A DNA stretch of 64,000 nucleotides from positions 66,322-130,321 of the forward strand of contig CAZJHD010000006.1 in NCBI GenBank assembly GCA_964545855.1. Direction: 5' to 3'. Under the pieces are notes generated by a model that worked only from the letters and a program-made list of their open reading frames with translations, had not been told where the DNA came from and ran no database searches. The position numbers and the translations under genes were made by a program. The number at the start of each line of letters is the position of its first letter. The stretch's first letter is position 1. The DNA is from CAZJHD01 sp964545855. Its GTDB lineage: Bacteria > Planctomycetota > UBA1135 > JACQFD01. Positions 33,570-41,330 of the stretch are shown in pieces.

Positions 33570-35794
33570 GGGCCCGACTCCGCGACGGGGCGAGCGTCCG
33601 CGGACGGCGGCGGTCCCAGGACGGCGCGGATCGCGCGGTCGACGAACAGACGCCGGTCGGCGACGGGACGCCAGCCGAGCAGCTCCTTCGCGCGGCTGCA
33701 ATCGAAGGGCGCCGCGAGCGTCCGGCTGCGGAGGTCGTGGAGGCTCGGAAGGGCGTTCTCGGGCTTGCGGATCACCGCCTTCACGAGCCACTTGAAGAGA
33801 TCGCTCGCCTGCGTGAGCGCGATCGGGGTCGGGTGGAACAGGATCGGCCGGCCCGTCGCGATCCGAAGCTCGTCGACGTACTCCCGCGCCGTGAGACGCA
33901 CGTCGCCGGCGAGGTTGAAGGAGGTGCCCTCGATCCCCGCCACGTCGAGCGCGCGCGCGAGCGCATCGGCCACGTCTCCGGCGAGCACGAAGGGGATCGG
34001 CGTCGTGCCCGCTCCCCAGCCGAGGCAGTGCGTGTCGCGCGGCCACTGGCCGACGCCGCTGTGGAAGGGACGGCCCCGCGCACCGACCACCACGGCGGGC
34101 CGCAGGACGACGAGCGGGAGGCCCTTCTCCCGGTGCAGCGCCGAGAGGCGCTCCTCGCTCTCGACCTTCGCGCGCGCGTAGTGGCCGCGCGCCTCGGGCC
34201 GGCGGTCGAGCGGCGTCTCCTCGGTGACGGGCGCCGGAGCGTCGGGGCCGAGGTAGTAGGCGGCGATCGTGCTCGTGTAGAGGAAGCGGCGCACGCCCTG
34301 GCGCAGGCAGGCGCGCGCCACGCGCTCGTCGGCCTCGACGATGTTGCGGCGGAAGTCGGCGAGCGTGTCGCCGCCGCCCCAGGCGAGGTGCACCACGGCG
34401 TCGACGCCGCGGAGCGCGCGATCGAGCGCCCCGTCGTCGTGGGTCGAGCCCTCCTCGGCGACGACGAGCGGATGCCGCAGATGGGCCGGCAGCACGGACG
34501 CGTTGCGGACGAGGATCCGCACGGGCCGTCCTTCGGCGACGAGCCGCTCGACGAGGTGGCCTCCGAGGAAGCCCGTGGCGCCGAGCACCGCCACCTCTCG
34601 CGGCCGCGGCGCGGCGGCGACGTGCGACCGCGCGGGCGGCGGCGACGGCGTGGGCACGCGCGCCGTGAGCGCCTCGCAGGCCTGGACGACGGCGAGACCG
34701 TCGGCGGCGGAGACCGGGAGCGCGGAGCCGTCCCGCAGCGCCCGATGGAAGCCGAGCACACTCCCCCGCATCCCCGCGAAGAACGCGTCGCTCCGGGGCC
34801 GCAGCTTCAGCAGCGGCAGCAGGTAGCCGAGGACGGCCTCGCGCGCGGCTCGGCGGGCCGCCTTCGCGTCGGCCCGCGCGTTCAGGGCCGCGTCCCAGAA
34901 GTCGGGCCAGCGCGTCTTCCCGTGGACCGTGTAGGTCCCGAGGAGCAGGTCGGCGCGGATCGAGCCGTCCTGCCCGATGACGTGGAGCCAGCTCTCGGGG
35001 AACTCGCGGCCGAAGGCGAGGAGGCATTGCGCCGTGGCGGCGCCGAAGCGGAGCGACGCCTGCCACGTGTCGAAGAAGACCCGGCCCCCCGGGAGGTCGT
35101 GGCGTCCGCTGGGCGTCACCTGCGCGTCGGCGACGGGCCCCAGGAGTCGGACCAGCTGCGAGAGCGGGTGCGGCCCCTGCTCGAAGACGATGTTTCGCGG
35201 ATGCGCGAACATCCAATTGCCGAAGTCGCCGGCGGCGAGCTGGCGCAGTGGATTGTTCTGCACGGAGACGACGTGCTGCACGCGCCCGATGCGGCCCGCG
35301 CCGACGTCCGCGAGGATGCGCAGGAAGAGCGGATGGAACGTGAAGTTGTGGTTCACGCCGAGCCGCGCCCCGCCCGATTGCGCCGCCGCCATCAGGGCCC
35401 GGGCGTCCTCGGTGCCGAGAGCGAGCGGCTTCTCGAGGAGCACGTGGATGCCCGCCGCGAGGAAAGGCTCCGCGGCCGCGCGATGCAGCCGCGGCGGCAC
35501 GAGCACATGCACGGCGTCGGGACGTCCCTCGTGGATCAGCCTCTCGGACGAGGCGAAGGCGGCGGGGACGGAGTAGCGCCGCGCGAAGGCCTCCGCCTTC
35601 CCCGCATCGACGTCGCAGACGGCCGAGATCTCGAGCCCGCCGGCCGACGCGAGCTCGGCGGCGACGACGCGGAGCACCTCGGCGTGCGTCTGCGCGATGT
35701 AGCCCGCGCCCACCAGGGCCACGCGCGTGGGCCGGCCGGCGAGGGGCGGAGTCGATCGGCCGGAGGTGCGTGGTTCGGTCAGAACGGATTCCAT
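33566..35794 (-). CDS. fusion of a Gfo/Idh/MocA oxidoreductase with a nucleotide-sugar epimerase/dehydratase-type SDR
   Basis: The 742-residue protein holds two complete NAD(P)-binding enzymes. Residues about 22-385 are Gfo/Idh/MocA: 'VALVGAGYIAQTHAEVL' near 24, 'EKPLAL' with the family Lys, and 'FEQGPHPLSQL'. After a Pro/Ala-rich linker, residues about 400-725 form an extended SDR: 'VAVLGATGFLGGHLVERL' near 401, 'VVHLAWGGGDT', 'YTSTIAAYYLG' and the Tyr-Lys pair in 'HYARAKVE'. It likely makes or modifies a sugar for the glycosyltransferase encoded immediately downstream (GTGA overlap). ATG 35794 was chosen over an upstream GTG/ATG extension of Arg/Pro-rich sequence. The fusion suggests substrate channelling between an oxidation and an epimerisation or reduction step; this is inference. 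Confidence 0.9.
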   Translation of the reverse strand: MESVLTEPRTSGRSTPPLAGRPTRVALVGAGYIAQTHAEVLRVVAAELASAGGLEISAVCDVDAGKAEAFARRYSVPAAFASSERLIHEGRPDAVHVLVPPRLHRAAAEPFLAAGIHVLLEKPLALGTEDARALMAAAQSGGARLGVNHNFTFHPLFLRILADVGAGRIGRVQHVVSVQNNPLRQLAAGDFGNWMFAHPRNIVFEQGPHPLSQLVRLLGPVADAQVTPSGRHDLPGGRVFFDTWQASLRFGAATAQCLLAFGREFPESWLHVIGQDGSIRADLLLGTYTVHGKTRWPDFWDAALNARADAKAARRAAREAVLGYLLPLLKLRPRSDAFFAGMRGSVLGFHRALRDGSALPVSAADGLAVVQACEALTARVPTPSPPPARSHVAAAPRPREVAVLGATGFLGGHLVERLVAEGRPVRILVRNASVLPAHLRHPLVVAEEGSTHDDGALDRALRGVDAVVHLAWGGGDTLADFRRNIVEADERVARACLRQGVRRFLYTSTIAAYYLGPDAPAPVTEETPLDRRPEARGHYARAKVESEERLSALHREKGLPLVVLRPAVVVGARGRPFHSGVGQWPRDTHCLGWGAGTTPIPFVLAGDVADALARALDVAGIEGTSFNLAGDVRLTAREYVDELRIATGRPILFHPTPIALTQASDLFKWLVKAVIRKPENALPSLHDLRSRTLAAPFDCSRAKELLGWRPVADRRLFVDRAIRAVLGPPPSADARPVAESGP

Positions 35795-35914
35795 GGGAGA
35801 ACGGTCCGGGGCGTCCCTCCCTTTCGGAGGACGTCGGTCCGGGACTCTACCAATCGTCCCCCGCGACCCCACGACGCCCGCGATGGCCTGCAGCGGCGGG
35901 GCCGAGGCGGATGG

Positions 35915-35943
35915 TAGAACCTGGGGCTCGGACCCCGAGCCCC
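35915..35943 (+). promoter_or_regulatory. TAGAAC -10-like hexamer and a perfect hairpin abutting the ettA start codon
   Basis: A -10-like TAGAAC occupies 35915-35920. It is followed by a perfect nine-base-pair inverted repeat (35923-35931 and 35935-35943) with a three-base loop, whose last base touches the ATG at 35944. A transcript starting about seven bases after the hexamer would begin inside or at the left arm. Any transcript from further upstream would carry the complete hairpin exactly where a ribosome must load. I see no Shine-Dalgarno sequence. Regulation of ettA by this structure is inference. Confidence 0.45.
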
Positions 35944-37602
35944 ATGACCGAGATCATCAACTGCACCATCCGCGACCTCCGGAAGTTCTACGACCGCACC
36001 GAGGTCCTGAAGGGGCTCACGCTCTCGTTCCTCCAGGGCGCGAAGATCGGCGTGATCGGCGGGAACGGCAGCGGCAAGTCGACGCTGCTGCGCATCCTGG
36101 CCGGTGTCGACACGGACGTCCTCGGCGAGGTGTGGCGGCAGGACGGGCTCACGGTCGGCTACGTGCCCCAGGAGCCGCAGCTCGACGAGACGAAGACCGT
36201 CCTCGGGAACCTCGAGGAGGCGGTGGAGCCGATTCGCGCCCTGCTGCGCCGGCACGAGGCCGTGAACGAACAGCTCGCGACGGATCTCTCGCCCGAGGCC
36301 ATGGAGAAGGCCCTCGAGAAGCTCTCGCGCCTCCAGGAGGAGATCGAGCACCGGGACGCCTGGGAGCTCGACCGCCACCTGGAGGTGGCCATGGAGGCTC
36401 TGCGGTGTCCGCCGCCGGACGCCGACGTGAGGAAGCTGTCCGGCGGCGAGCGGCGGCGTGTGGCGCTCTGCAAGGTGCTCCTCTCCCACCCGGACATGCT
36501 GCTCCTCGACGAGCCGACGAACCATCTCGACGCCGAGAGCGTCGCGTGGCTCGAGCGCCATCTGAACGACTACAGCGGCACGGTGATCGCGATCACGCAC
36601 GACCGCTACTTCCTCGACAACGTCGTCGGCTGGATGCTCGAGATCGAGCGAGGCAAGGCGTTCCCCTACCAGGGGAACTACTCGGCGTACCTGGAGGCGA
36701 AGGCGATCCGCGCGGCGATCGACGAGAAGCAGGAGCTGGCGCGCCAGAAGGTGATCGCCCGCGAGCTCGAGTGGATCCGGACGTCCCCGCGCGCGCGCAC
36801 GGCGAAGAGCAAGGCACGCATCGCCCAGTACGACCGGCTCGTGACGGAGGAGCGCGAGGTGCGCGAGGAGGCGATCGACCTCCAGATCCCCTCGCCGGCG
36901 CGTCTCGGCGAGAAGGTGATCCGGTTCCGCAACGTGACGAAGGGCTACGGCGATCGCGTGCTGCTGCGCGACCTCACCTTCGAGATCCCTCCGGGCGCGA
37001 TCCTCGGCGTCATCGGACCGAACGGCGCCGGGAAGACCACGCTCCTGCGTCTCATCCTCCAGCAGGAGGCGCCCGACCAGGGAACCGTCGAGATCGGCAC
37101 GACCGTCCAGCTCTGCTACGTCGACCAGATGCGCGACACGCTGGACCCGAAGAAGACGGTGTTCCAGGAGATCACGGGCGGCCTGCACGAGATCCCCTTC
37201 GGGAAGAAGGCGATCGCGCCGCGCGCCTACGTCGCGCGATTCAACTTCCGCGGCCCCGACCAGGAGGCGAAGGTCGGAGAGATCTCCGGCGGCCAGCGCA
37301 ACCGCGTGCAGCTCGCGAAGATGCTTCGCCGCGGAGGCAACGTCCTCCTCCTGGACGAGCCCACGAACGACCTCGATCTGCAGACGCTCCGGATCCTGGA
37401 GGAGGCCGTCCAGGCCTACGCCGGCTGCGCCGTCGTCGTGACGCACGATCGCTACTTCCTCGACCGCATCGCGACGCACATCCTCGCGCTGCGCGGCGAT
37501 GGCACGTGGAGCTTCGTCGAGGGCGACTACCAGGCCTTCGCGCTGGCCGAGGGCGATCGTCCCGCGTCGACGGCGAGCAAGCACCGGAAGCTCGTCTCCT
37601 GA
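35944..37602 (+). CDS. ettA: EttA, energy-dependent translational throttle ABC-F ATPase
   Basis: EttA binds the ribosomal E site and gates the first elongation step according to the ATP/ADP ratio. The 552 residues match the usual length (about 555). Two ABC domains are visible: Walker A 'GGNGSGKST' near 40 with signature 'LSGGERRRV' and Walker B 'MLLLDEPTNHLD', and Walker A 'GPNGAGKTT' near 360 with 'ISGGQRNRV' and 'VLLLDEPTNDLD'. The linker between them (about 245-325) includes the P-site tRNA interaction motif region 'RELEWIRTSPRARTAKSKAR', which separates EttA from other ABC-F proteins. The ATG at 35944 gives the conserved N-terminus. It is divergent from the fusion gene and has its own likely promoter. 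Confidence 0.95.
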   Translation: MTEIINCTIRDLRKFYDRTEVLKGLTLSFLQGAKIGVIGGNGSGKSTLLRILAGVDTDVLGEVWRQDGLTVGYVPQEPQLDETKTVLGNLEEAVEPIRALLRRHEAVNEQLATDLSPEAMEKALEKLSRLQEEIEHRDAWELDRHLEVAMEALRCPPPDADVRKLSGGERRRVALCKVLLSHPDMLLLDEPTNHLDAESVAWLERHLNDYSGTVIAITHDRYFLDNVVGWMLEIERGKAFPYQGNYSAYLEAKAIRAAIDEKQELARQKVIARELEWIRTSPRARTAKSKARIAQYDRLVTEEREVREEAIDLQIPSPARLGEKVIRFRNVTKGYGDRVLLRDLTFEIPPGAILGVIGPNGAGKTTLLRLILQQEAPDQGTVEIGTTVQLCYVDQMRDTLDPKKTVFQEITGGLHEIPFGKKAIAPRAYVARFNFRGPDQEAKVGEISGGQRNRVQLAKMLRRGGNVLLLDEPTNDLDLQTLRILEEAVQAYAGCAVVVTHDRYFLDRIATHILALRGDGTWSFVEGDYQAFALAEGDRPASTASKHRKLVS

Positions 37603-37818
37603 GCGACGAGGTGCACGCCGGCTCCCGCCTCGCGGGGCTTCGCAGGAGCGGATCCGCGCCGGATCCGGCGTCGCCGGCGAAGCGTCTCGAGCGACCCGAG
37701 CCGGTCGGGCGCCGGACGGTCGATGACGCGGCTGCGGCGGGATCCCCGAAGTTTTTTCTGTCCGAGAGCGTGTCCGGCCCGGGTTCTGGAGCCTCGTCGA
37801 ACCCCACCCGAGCGCTCC

Positions 37819-37923
37819 ATGCACCCCATGCTCCTCTGGATCCTCGCCCTCGCCGCCGCCTCCGTCTTCGCCGGGTTCTCCGCCGCGGTCGTCGATCGCG
37901 TCGCGACGACCGAAGCCCGCTGA
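37819..37923 (+). CDS. 34-residue single-helix membrane peptide
   Basis: A short frame from ATG 37819 to TGA 37921-37923 encodes one hydrophobic helix, 'MLLWILALAAASVFAGFSAA', followed by a charged end 'VVDRVATTEAR'. The peptide is followed four bases later by a very strong hairpin, and the 215 bases between ettA and it hold no other gene, so it may have its own transcript. A T6 run at 37752-37757 upstream could end the ettA transcript. I do not recognise a family. Membrane helix plus tight terminator is the only evidence that it is real. Confidence 0.45.
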   Translation: MHPMLLWILALAAASVFAGFSAAVVDRVATTEAR

Positions 37924-37926
37924 CCC

Positions 37927-37963
37927 GCGACCGGCCCGGGCGGCTCGCGCCCGGGCCGGTCGC
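37927..37963. terminator. strong GC hairpin between convergent genes
   Basis: A perfect 16-base-pair inverted repeat (37927-37942 and 37948-37963) with a five-base loop lies between the stop of the 34-residue peptide gene and the stop of the S46 peptidase gene, seven bases from the latter. No T-run follows on either side. Position and strength suggest a bidirectional terminator or transcript-end stabiliser for both convergent units. Confidence 0.7.
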
Positions 37964-37969
37964 AGTGCG

Positions 37970-40039
37970 TCAGCCCCGGTCGCCGAGGATCTCCTTCACG
38001 AGATCCGCTGCCCCGTAGAGCTTCCGGAGCACTTCGATGATCGCCGCCGAGTGCACCGAGACCGCCCGCTGATCGCGGTCGTCGTACTGGTAGTTGTTCG
38101 ACAGGCTCTGGATGTTGCCGTCGAAGATGAGGCCGACGAGTTCGGCGCGGGCGTTCACGACCGGGCTGCCCGAGTTCCCTCCGATGATGTCGCAGGTGGA
38201 GACGAAGTTCATCGGCGTCGCGAGGTCGAGCTTCCCCGCCGCGTCGCGGTAGCGCGGCGGCAGGTCGAAGGGGGGCTTCCCGTCGAACGCGTGGAACCGC
38301 TCGAAGAGCCCGTAGAAGGTCGTCTTGTAGGGCACGAAGGTCGTGTCCTCCTCGTAGCCCGTCGCGGCGCCGAAGCTCAGTCGGAGCGTGAAGTTCGCGT
38401 CGGGCGCCATGGTCCGTCCGAAGGCGGCGAAGCGCGTCTTGGCGATGCGCTCGCCGGCCGACCGCTCCACGGCGTCGACCTCGTTCTCGCGCGTCTTTCG
38501 GAGCTCCCGGAGCCAGGGATCGATCGTGCGCGCCAGCACGATCATCGGATCCTCCGAGCCGGCGACGGCCTCGGCCCCGCCCTCCACGAGCTGACGCCGG
38601 AACGCCGCATCGCCGAGCCGCGAGCCCGCGACGAGCCTCTTCGCGGCTTCCGCGGGAGTCTTCCCGCGGAGGGCGGCCTTCACGAAGTCGTCGTCCGGCC
38701 CCAGATGCTCGAGCGCGTCCTCGAGGGAGACGGCGAGGAGCACCTCGTCCATGCCCGCGTAGACCGGCGCCTCGGAGAAGAGCTGCAGGTGGAGCGAGTC
38801 GAGCCCGGCCTCGCGGAATTCCGGGAGCCGGTCCGCGTTCGGCTTCTTCGTCTCCTCGACGTAGCGAACGATCGTCGTCGCGAAGTCGGAGAGCGATCCG
38901 CGGATCCGCGTGTAGCTCAGCTTCTCCGACATCTGGGCGAACTTGCGGCGCGCGGTCTCGATCGCGACCCAGGGGTCTCCCTGCTCGACGGCCGCGTCCG
39001 GGTGCTTGCGGTAGAACTCCCGCAGCGAACGCTCGGTCTCGAGCTTGCGCGCCATGACCTCCGGCACCTGCAGCCCCGCGAGATAGCCGGTGTAGGCCTT
39101 CTGGCTGTTCTTCACTCCGAAGAGCATGTCCATGGCCTGCCGGGCCTCCTCCTCCCCGCGCGCCGAGTAGGCCTCCAAACGCGTCCGCAGGCGGTCGAGG
39201 AGCTGCAGCGTCCGCGGGACCTGGAGATCGCGGATGAACTCGAGCTGGGCGTAGGTGTTGAGGCGGCCCGTCGATCCCGGATGCCCCGACACGAAGACGA
39301 GCTCGCCCTCCTTCGGTCCTTGCAGATTCCAGCGCAGATAGTGGGGCGTCGCGGCGGGCGCGTCGTTCTCGTAGACGCGGAAGAAGGCGAAGTCGAGCGC
39401 GTAGCGCGGGTAGGTGAAGTTGTCGGGATCGCCGCCGAAGAAGCCCGCCTGCTGCTCGGGGGCGAAGACGAGGCGGACGTCGGTGTACTGCTTGTAGCGG
39501 TAGAGCCAGTACTCGCCGCCGGCGTAGAGGGCGAAGACATCGCTCCGCAGCCCCGTCGCCTCCTTGCTCTCCTCCTCGATGGCCGCGCTCGCGCCGCGCC
39601 GGGAGGCCTCCGCCTCCTGGGCCGTCGCCCCGTCCTTCACGGCTCCCTTCACGCGGTCCGTGACGTTCACGAGCGAGTCGAGGACGTTCAGCTCCAGGTC
39701 GAGGCAGCGGAACTCCGCGGCGCGGGTCTGCGCGTGGAAGCCGTCCTTCACGAAGTCGCGCTCGGCCGTCGAGAGCTTGTGCAGGGCGTCGAGCGCCACG
39801 TGGTGGTTCGTGAGGACGAGCCCCTCGGGGGAGACGAAGGAGGCCGAGCCCCCGGAGTTGAAGCGCACCGAGGCGAGGCGCACGTGCTCGAGCCACTCGG
39901 CCGTCGGCTCGAATCCGTAGCGCTCCTTCAGCGCCTTCGTCGGAGGGTTCTCGAAGGTCCACATCCCCTCGTCGAAGCGAGGAGCGGCTGCGGCCGAGAC
40001 GACGAGGGAGACGAGCGCGATCGGGAGGAGAGAATGCAT
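37970..40039 (-). CDS. S46-family dipeptidyl-peptidase (DPP7/DPP11-like)
   Basis: This 689-residue secreted serine peptidase removes dipeptides from peptide N-termini. The signal peptide is 'LLPIALVSLVVSAAAA'. The trypsin-like catalytic residues are visible: His in 'VLTNHHVALD' (79-80), Asp in 'FFGGDPDNFTYPRY', and Ser623 in 'IIGGNSGSPV'. The mature start 'DEGMWTFENPP' is the usual S46 N-terminus, which forms part of the substrate pocket. The segment after the Ser reads 'FDGNIQSL'; as I recall, Gly there goes with hydrophobic P1 preference (DPP7) and Arg with acidic preference (DPP11), so a DPP7-like specificity is likely but not certain. Length fits (about 700-720). Confidence 0.94.
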   Translation of the reverse strand: MHSLLPIALVSLVVSAAAAPRFDEGMWTFENPPTKALKERYGFEPTAEWLEHVRLASVRFNSGGSASFVSPEGLVLTNHHVALDALHKLSTAERDFVKDGFHAQTRAAEFRCLDLELNVLDSLVNVTDRVKGAVKDGATAQEAEASRRGASAAIEEESKEATGLRSDVFALYAGGEYWLYRYKQYTDVRLVFAPEQQAGFFGGDPDNFTYPRYALDFAFFRVYENDAPAATPHYLRWNLQGPKEGELVFVSGHPGSTGRLNTYAQLEFIRDLQVPRTLQLLDRLRTRLEAYSARGEEEARQAMDMLFGVKNSQKAYTGYLAGLQVPEVMARKLETERSLREFYRKHPDAAVEQGDPWVAIETARRKFAQMSEKLSYTRIRGSLSDFATTIVRYVEETKKPNADRLPEFREAGLDSLHLQLFSEAPVYAGMDEVLLAVSLEDALEHLGPDDDFVKAALRGKTPAEAAKRLVAGSRLGDAAFRRQLVEGGAEAVAGSEDPMIVLARTIDPWLRELRKTRENEVDAVERSAGERIAKTRFAAFGRTMAPDANFTLRLSFGAATGYEEDTTFVPYKTTFYGLFERFHAFDGKPPFDLPPRYRDAAGKLDLATPMNFVSTCDIIGGNSGSPVVNARAELVGLIFDGNIQSLSNNYQYDDRDQRAVSVHSAAIIEVLRKLYGAADLVKEILGDRG

Positions 40040-40172
40040 CGTTCGGTTCCGAAGAAGATCCGGGAGGAGCGTACGGACGGGAGGAATCCCGCCGGCGAGC
40101 CGCGGAGACTACTGGAATCCCCGGGAGGCCGGGAACCCGGGAGGCGCGGCGAGGGATTCCGCGCGCCCGTCC

Positions 40173-40178
40173 TACAAT
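40173..40178 (+). promoter_or_regulatory. TACAAT -10-like element just upstream of the RmlC-like gene
   Basis: TACAAT matches the -10 consensus at five of six positions and ends 13 bases before the ATG at 40192. A start site about seven bases downstream leaves a leader of under ten bases, so the message may be nearly leaderless. No convincing -35 is seen. Confidence 0.4.
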
Positions 40179-40191
40179 CGCCTCCCTTCCC

Positions 40192-40740
40192 ATGGGACCT
40201 TCGCCCTTGCAGTTCAACGAATCGAGCCAGCGCGCCTACTCCCTCCAGGACTACTCGAGCCGCACGCGCATCGAGGGAGTCGTGATCGTGGAGCTGAAGC
40301 GTTTCCACGACGACGGAGGCGCGATCACGGAGCTCGGACGGCTGTCGGAGGGGATGCACGCACAGCTCCCCGGCTTCGCCGTGCGCCAGGTCAACTACAG
40401 CGAGGTCGAGCCGGGAGCGATCAAGGCTTTCCATCTCCACCGGCGCCAGACCGACGTCTGGTACGTCCCGCCGGGCGACAAGATGCTCCTCGTGCTCCAC
40501 GACTGCCGCGCGGGGTCCGCCACGGAGAAGCAGACGATGCGCTTCGTCCTGGGCGACGGGACGAGCCGGCTCGTGCGCATCCCGCCGGGCGTCGCCCACG
40601 GCTGCCGGAACCTCGCTCCCGAGCGCAGCCGGATCCTCTACTTCGTCGACGTGCAGTTCTCGACGGACTCCGAATGCGACGAGGGCCGCTTGCCCTGGGA
40701 CCATCTGGGTGCCGACATCTGGGAAGTCGTGCGCGGCTGA
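40192..40740 (+). CDS. dTDP-4-dehydrorhamnose 3,5-epimerase (RmlC)-like cupin
   Basis: The 182-residue cupin has the RmlC pattern: 'VVIVELKRFHDDGG' near 30, 'QVNYSEVEPGAIKAFHLHRR' with the catalytic His in 'FHLH', 'GDKMLLVLHDCR', 'RIPPGVAHGC' and 'EGRLPWDHLGADIWE' at the end. RmlC inverts C3 and C5 of dTDP-4-keto-6-deoxyglucose on the way to dTDP-rhamnose. No rmlA, rmlB or rmlD is present here, so the substrate may be another nucleotide-keto sugar. It is divergent from the S46 peptidase gene and followed at 77 bases by greA. Confidence 0.88.
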   Translation: MGPSPLQFNESSQRAYSLQDYSSRTRIEGVVIVELKRFHDDGGAITELGRLSEGMHAQLPGFAVRQVNYSEVEPGAIKAFHLHRRQTDVWYVPPGDKMLLVLHDCRAGSATEKQTMRFVLGDGTSRLVRIPPGVAHGCRNLAPERSRILYFVDVQFSTDSECDEGRLPWDHLGADIWEVVRG

Positions 40741-40817
40741 TCACGCCGGCGCTCCGCTCGCCTCGCTCCGCATTCCGCAGCACCGCCTCCTCGTCTCCCC
40801 TGCCCCATCCTCGTTCC

Positions 40818-41291
40818 GTGACCGAGTCGTTCGTCTCTCGCGCCCAGTACGACCAGATGATGTCCGATCTCCGCGAGACGGAGGACAAGCTCGCGCGCGC
40901 TCGCGAGTCGATCGGCGAAGCCGCCGAGAAGGGCGATCTCTCGGAGAACTCGGAGTACGACGCGGCGCGCGAGGCCGAGCAGTTCTTCCTCGCGCGCGTC
41001 GTGCAGATCCGCGAACGCATCGCCGCCGTGCGCATCCTCGACCGGAAGATCGAATTCTCCGGAGAGGTCTCGATCGGTACGCGCGTCGTGATCGTCGATC
41101 TCGGCTCCGGCGACGAGGAGACCTACCTGATCGTCGGGGCCGGCGACTTCGACTTCGCGAAGGGAGAGATTCCCTACAACAGCCCCTTCGGCGACGGCCT
41201 CTGCGGGCATCGCGCCGGCGAGGAGGTGGTGATCACCGTGCCCGCCGGGAAGCTCCGCTACCGCATCGTTTCCGTCGAGGCGATCGACTGA
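40818..41291 (+). CDS. greA: transcription elongation factor GreA
   Basis: GreA rescues backtracked RNA polymerase by stimulating cleavage of the nascent transcript 3' end. The 157-residue product has the N-terminal coiled coil with the acidic tip motif 'GDLSENSEYDAA' (tip residues Asp and Glu near 39-45) and a C-terminal FKBP-like domain ending 'YRIVSVEAID'. The start is a GTG at 40818, giving 'TESFVSRAQYDQM', the normal length for GreA; extension upstream gives non-homologous sequence. It is probably independent of the RmlC-like gene in function. GreB is the alternative but lacks this motif spacing. Confidence 0.93.
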   Translation: MTESFVSRAQYDQMMSDLRETEDKLARARESIGEAAEKGDLSENSEYDAAREAEQFFLARVVQIRERIAAVRILDRKIEFSGEVSIGTRVVIVDLGSGDEETYLIVGAGDFDFAKGEIPYNSPFGDGLCGHRAGEEVVITVPAGKLRYRIVSVEAID

Positions 41292-41330
41292 GCGACGGGG
41301 GCGCGATGGGCCGAGCCGCGCTCGCGCACG

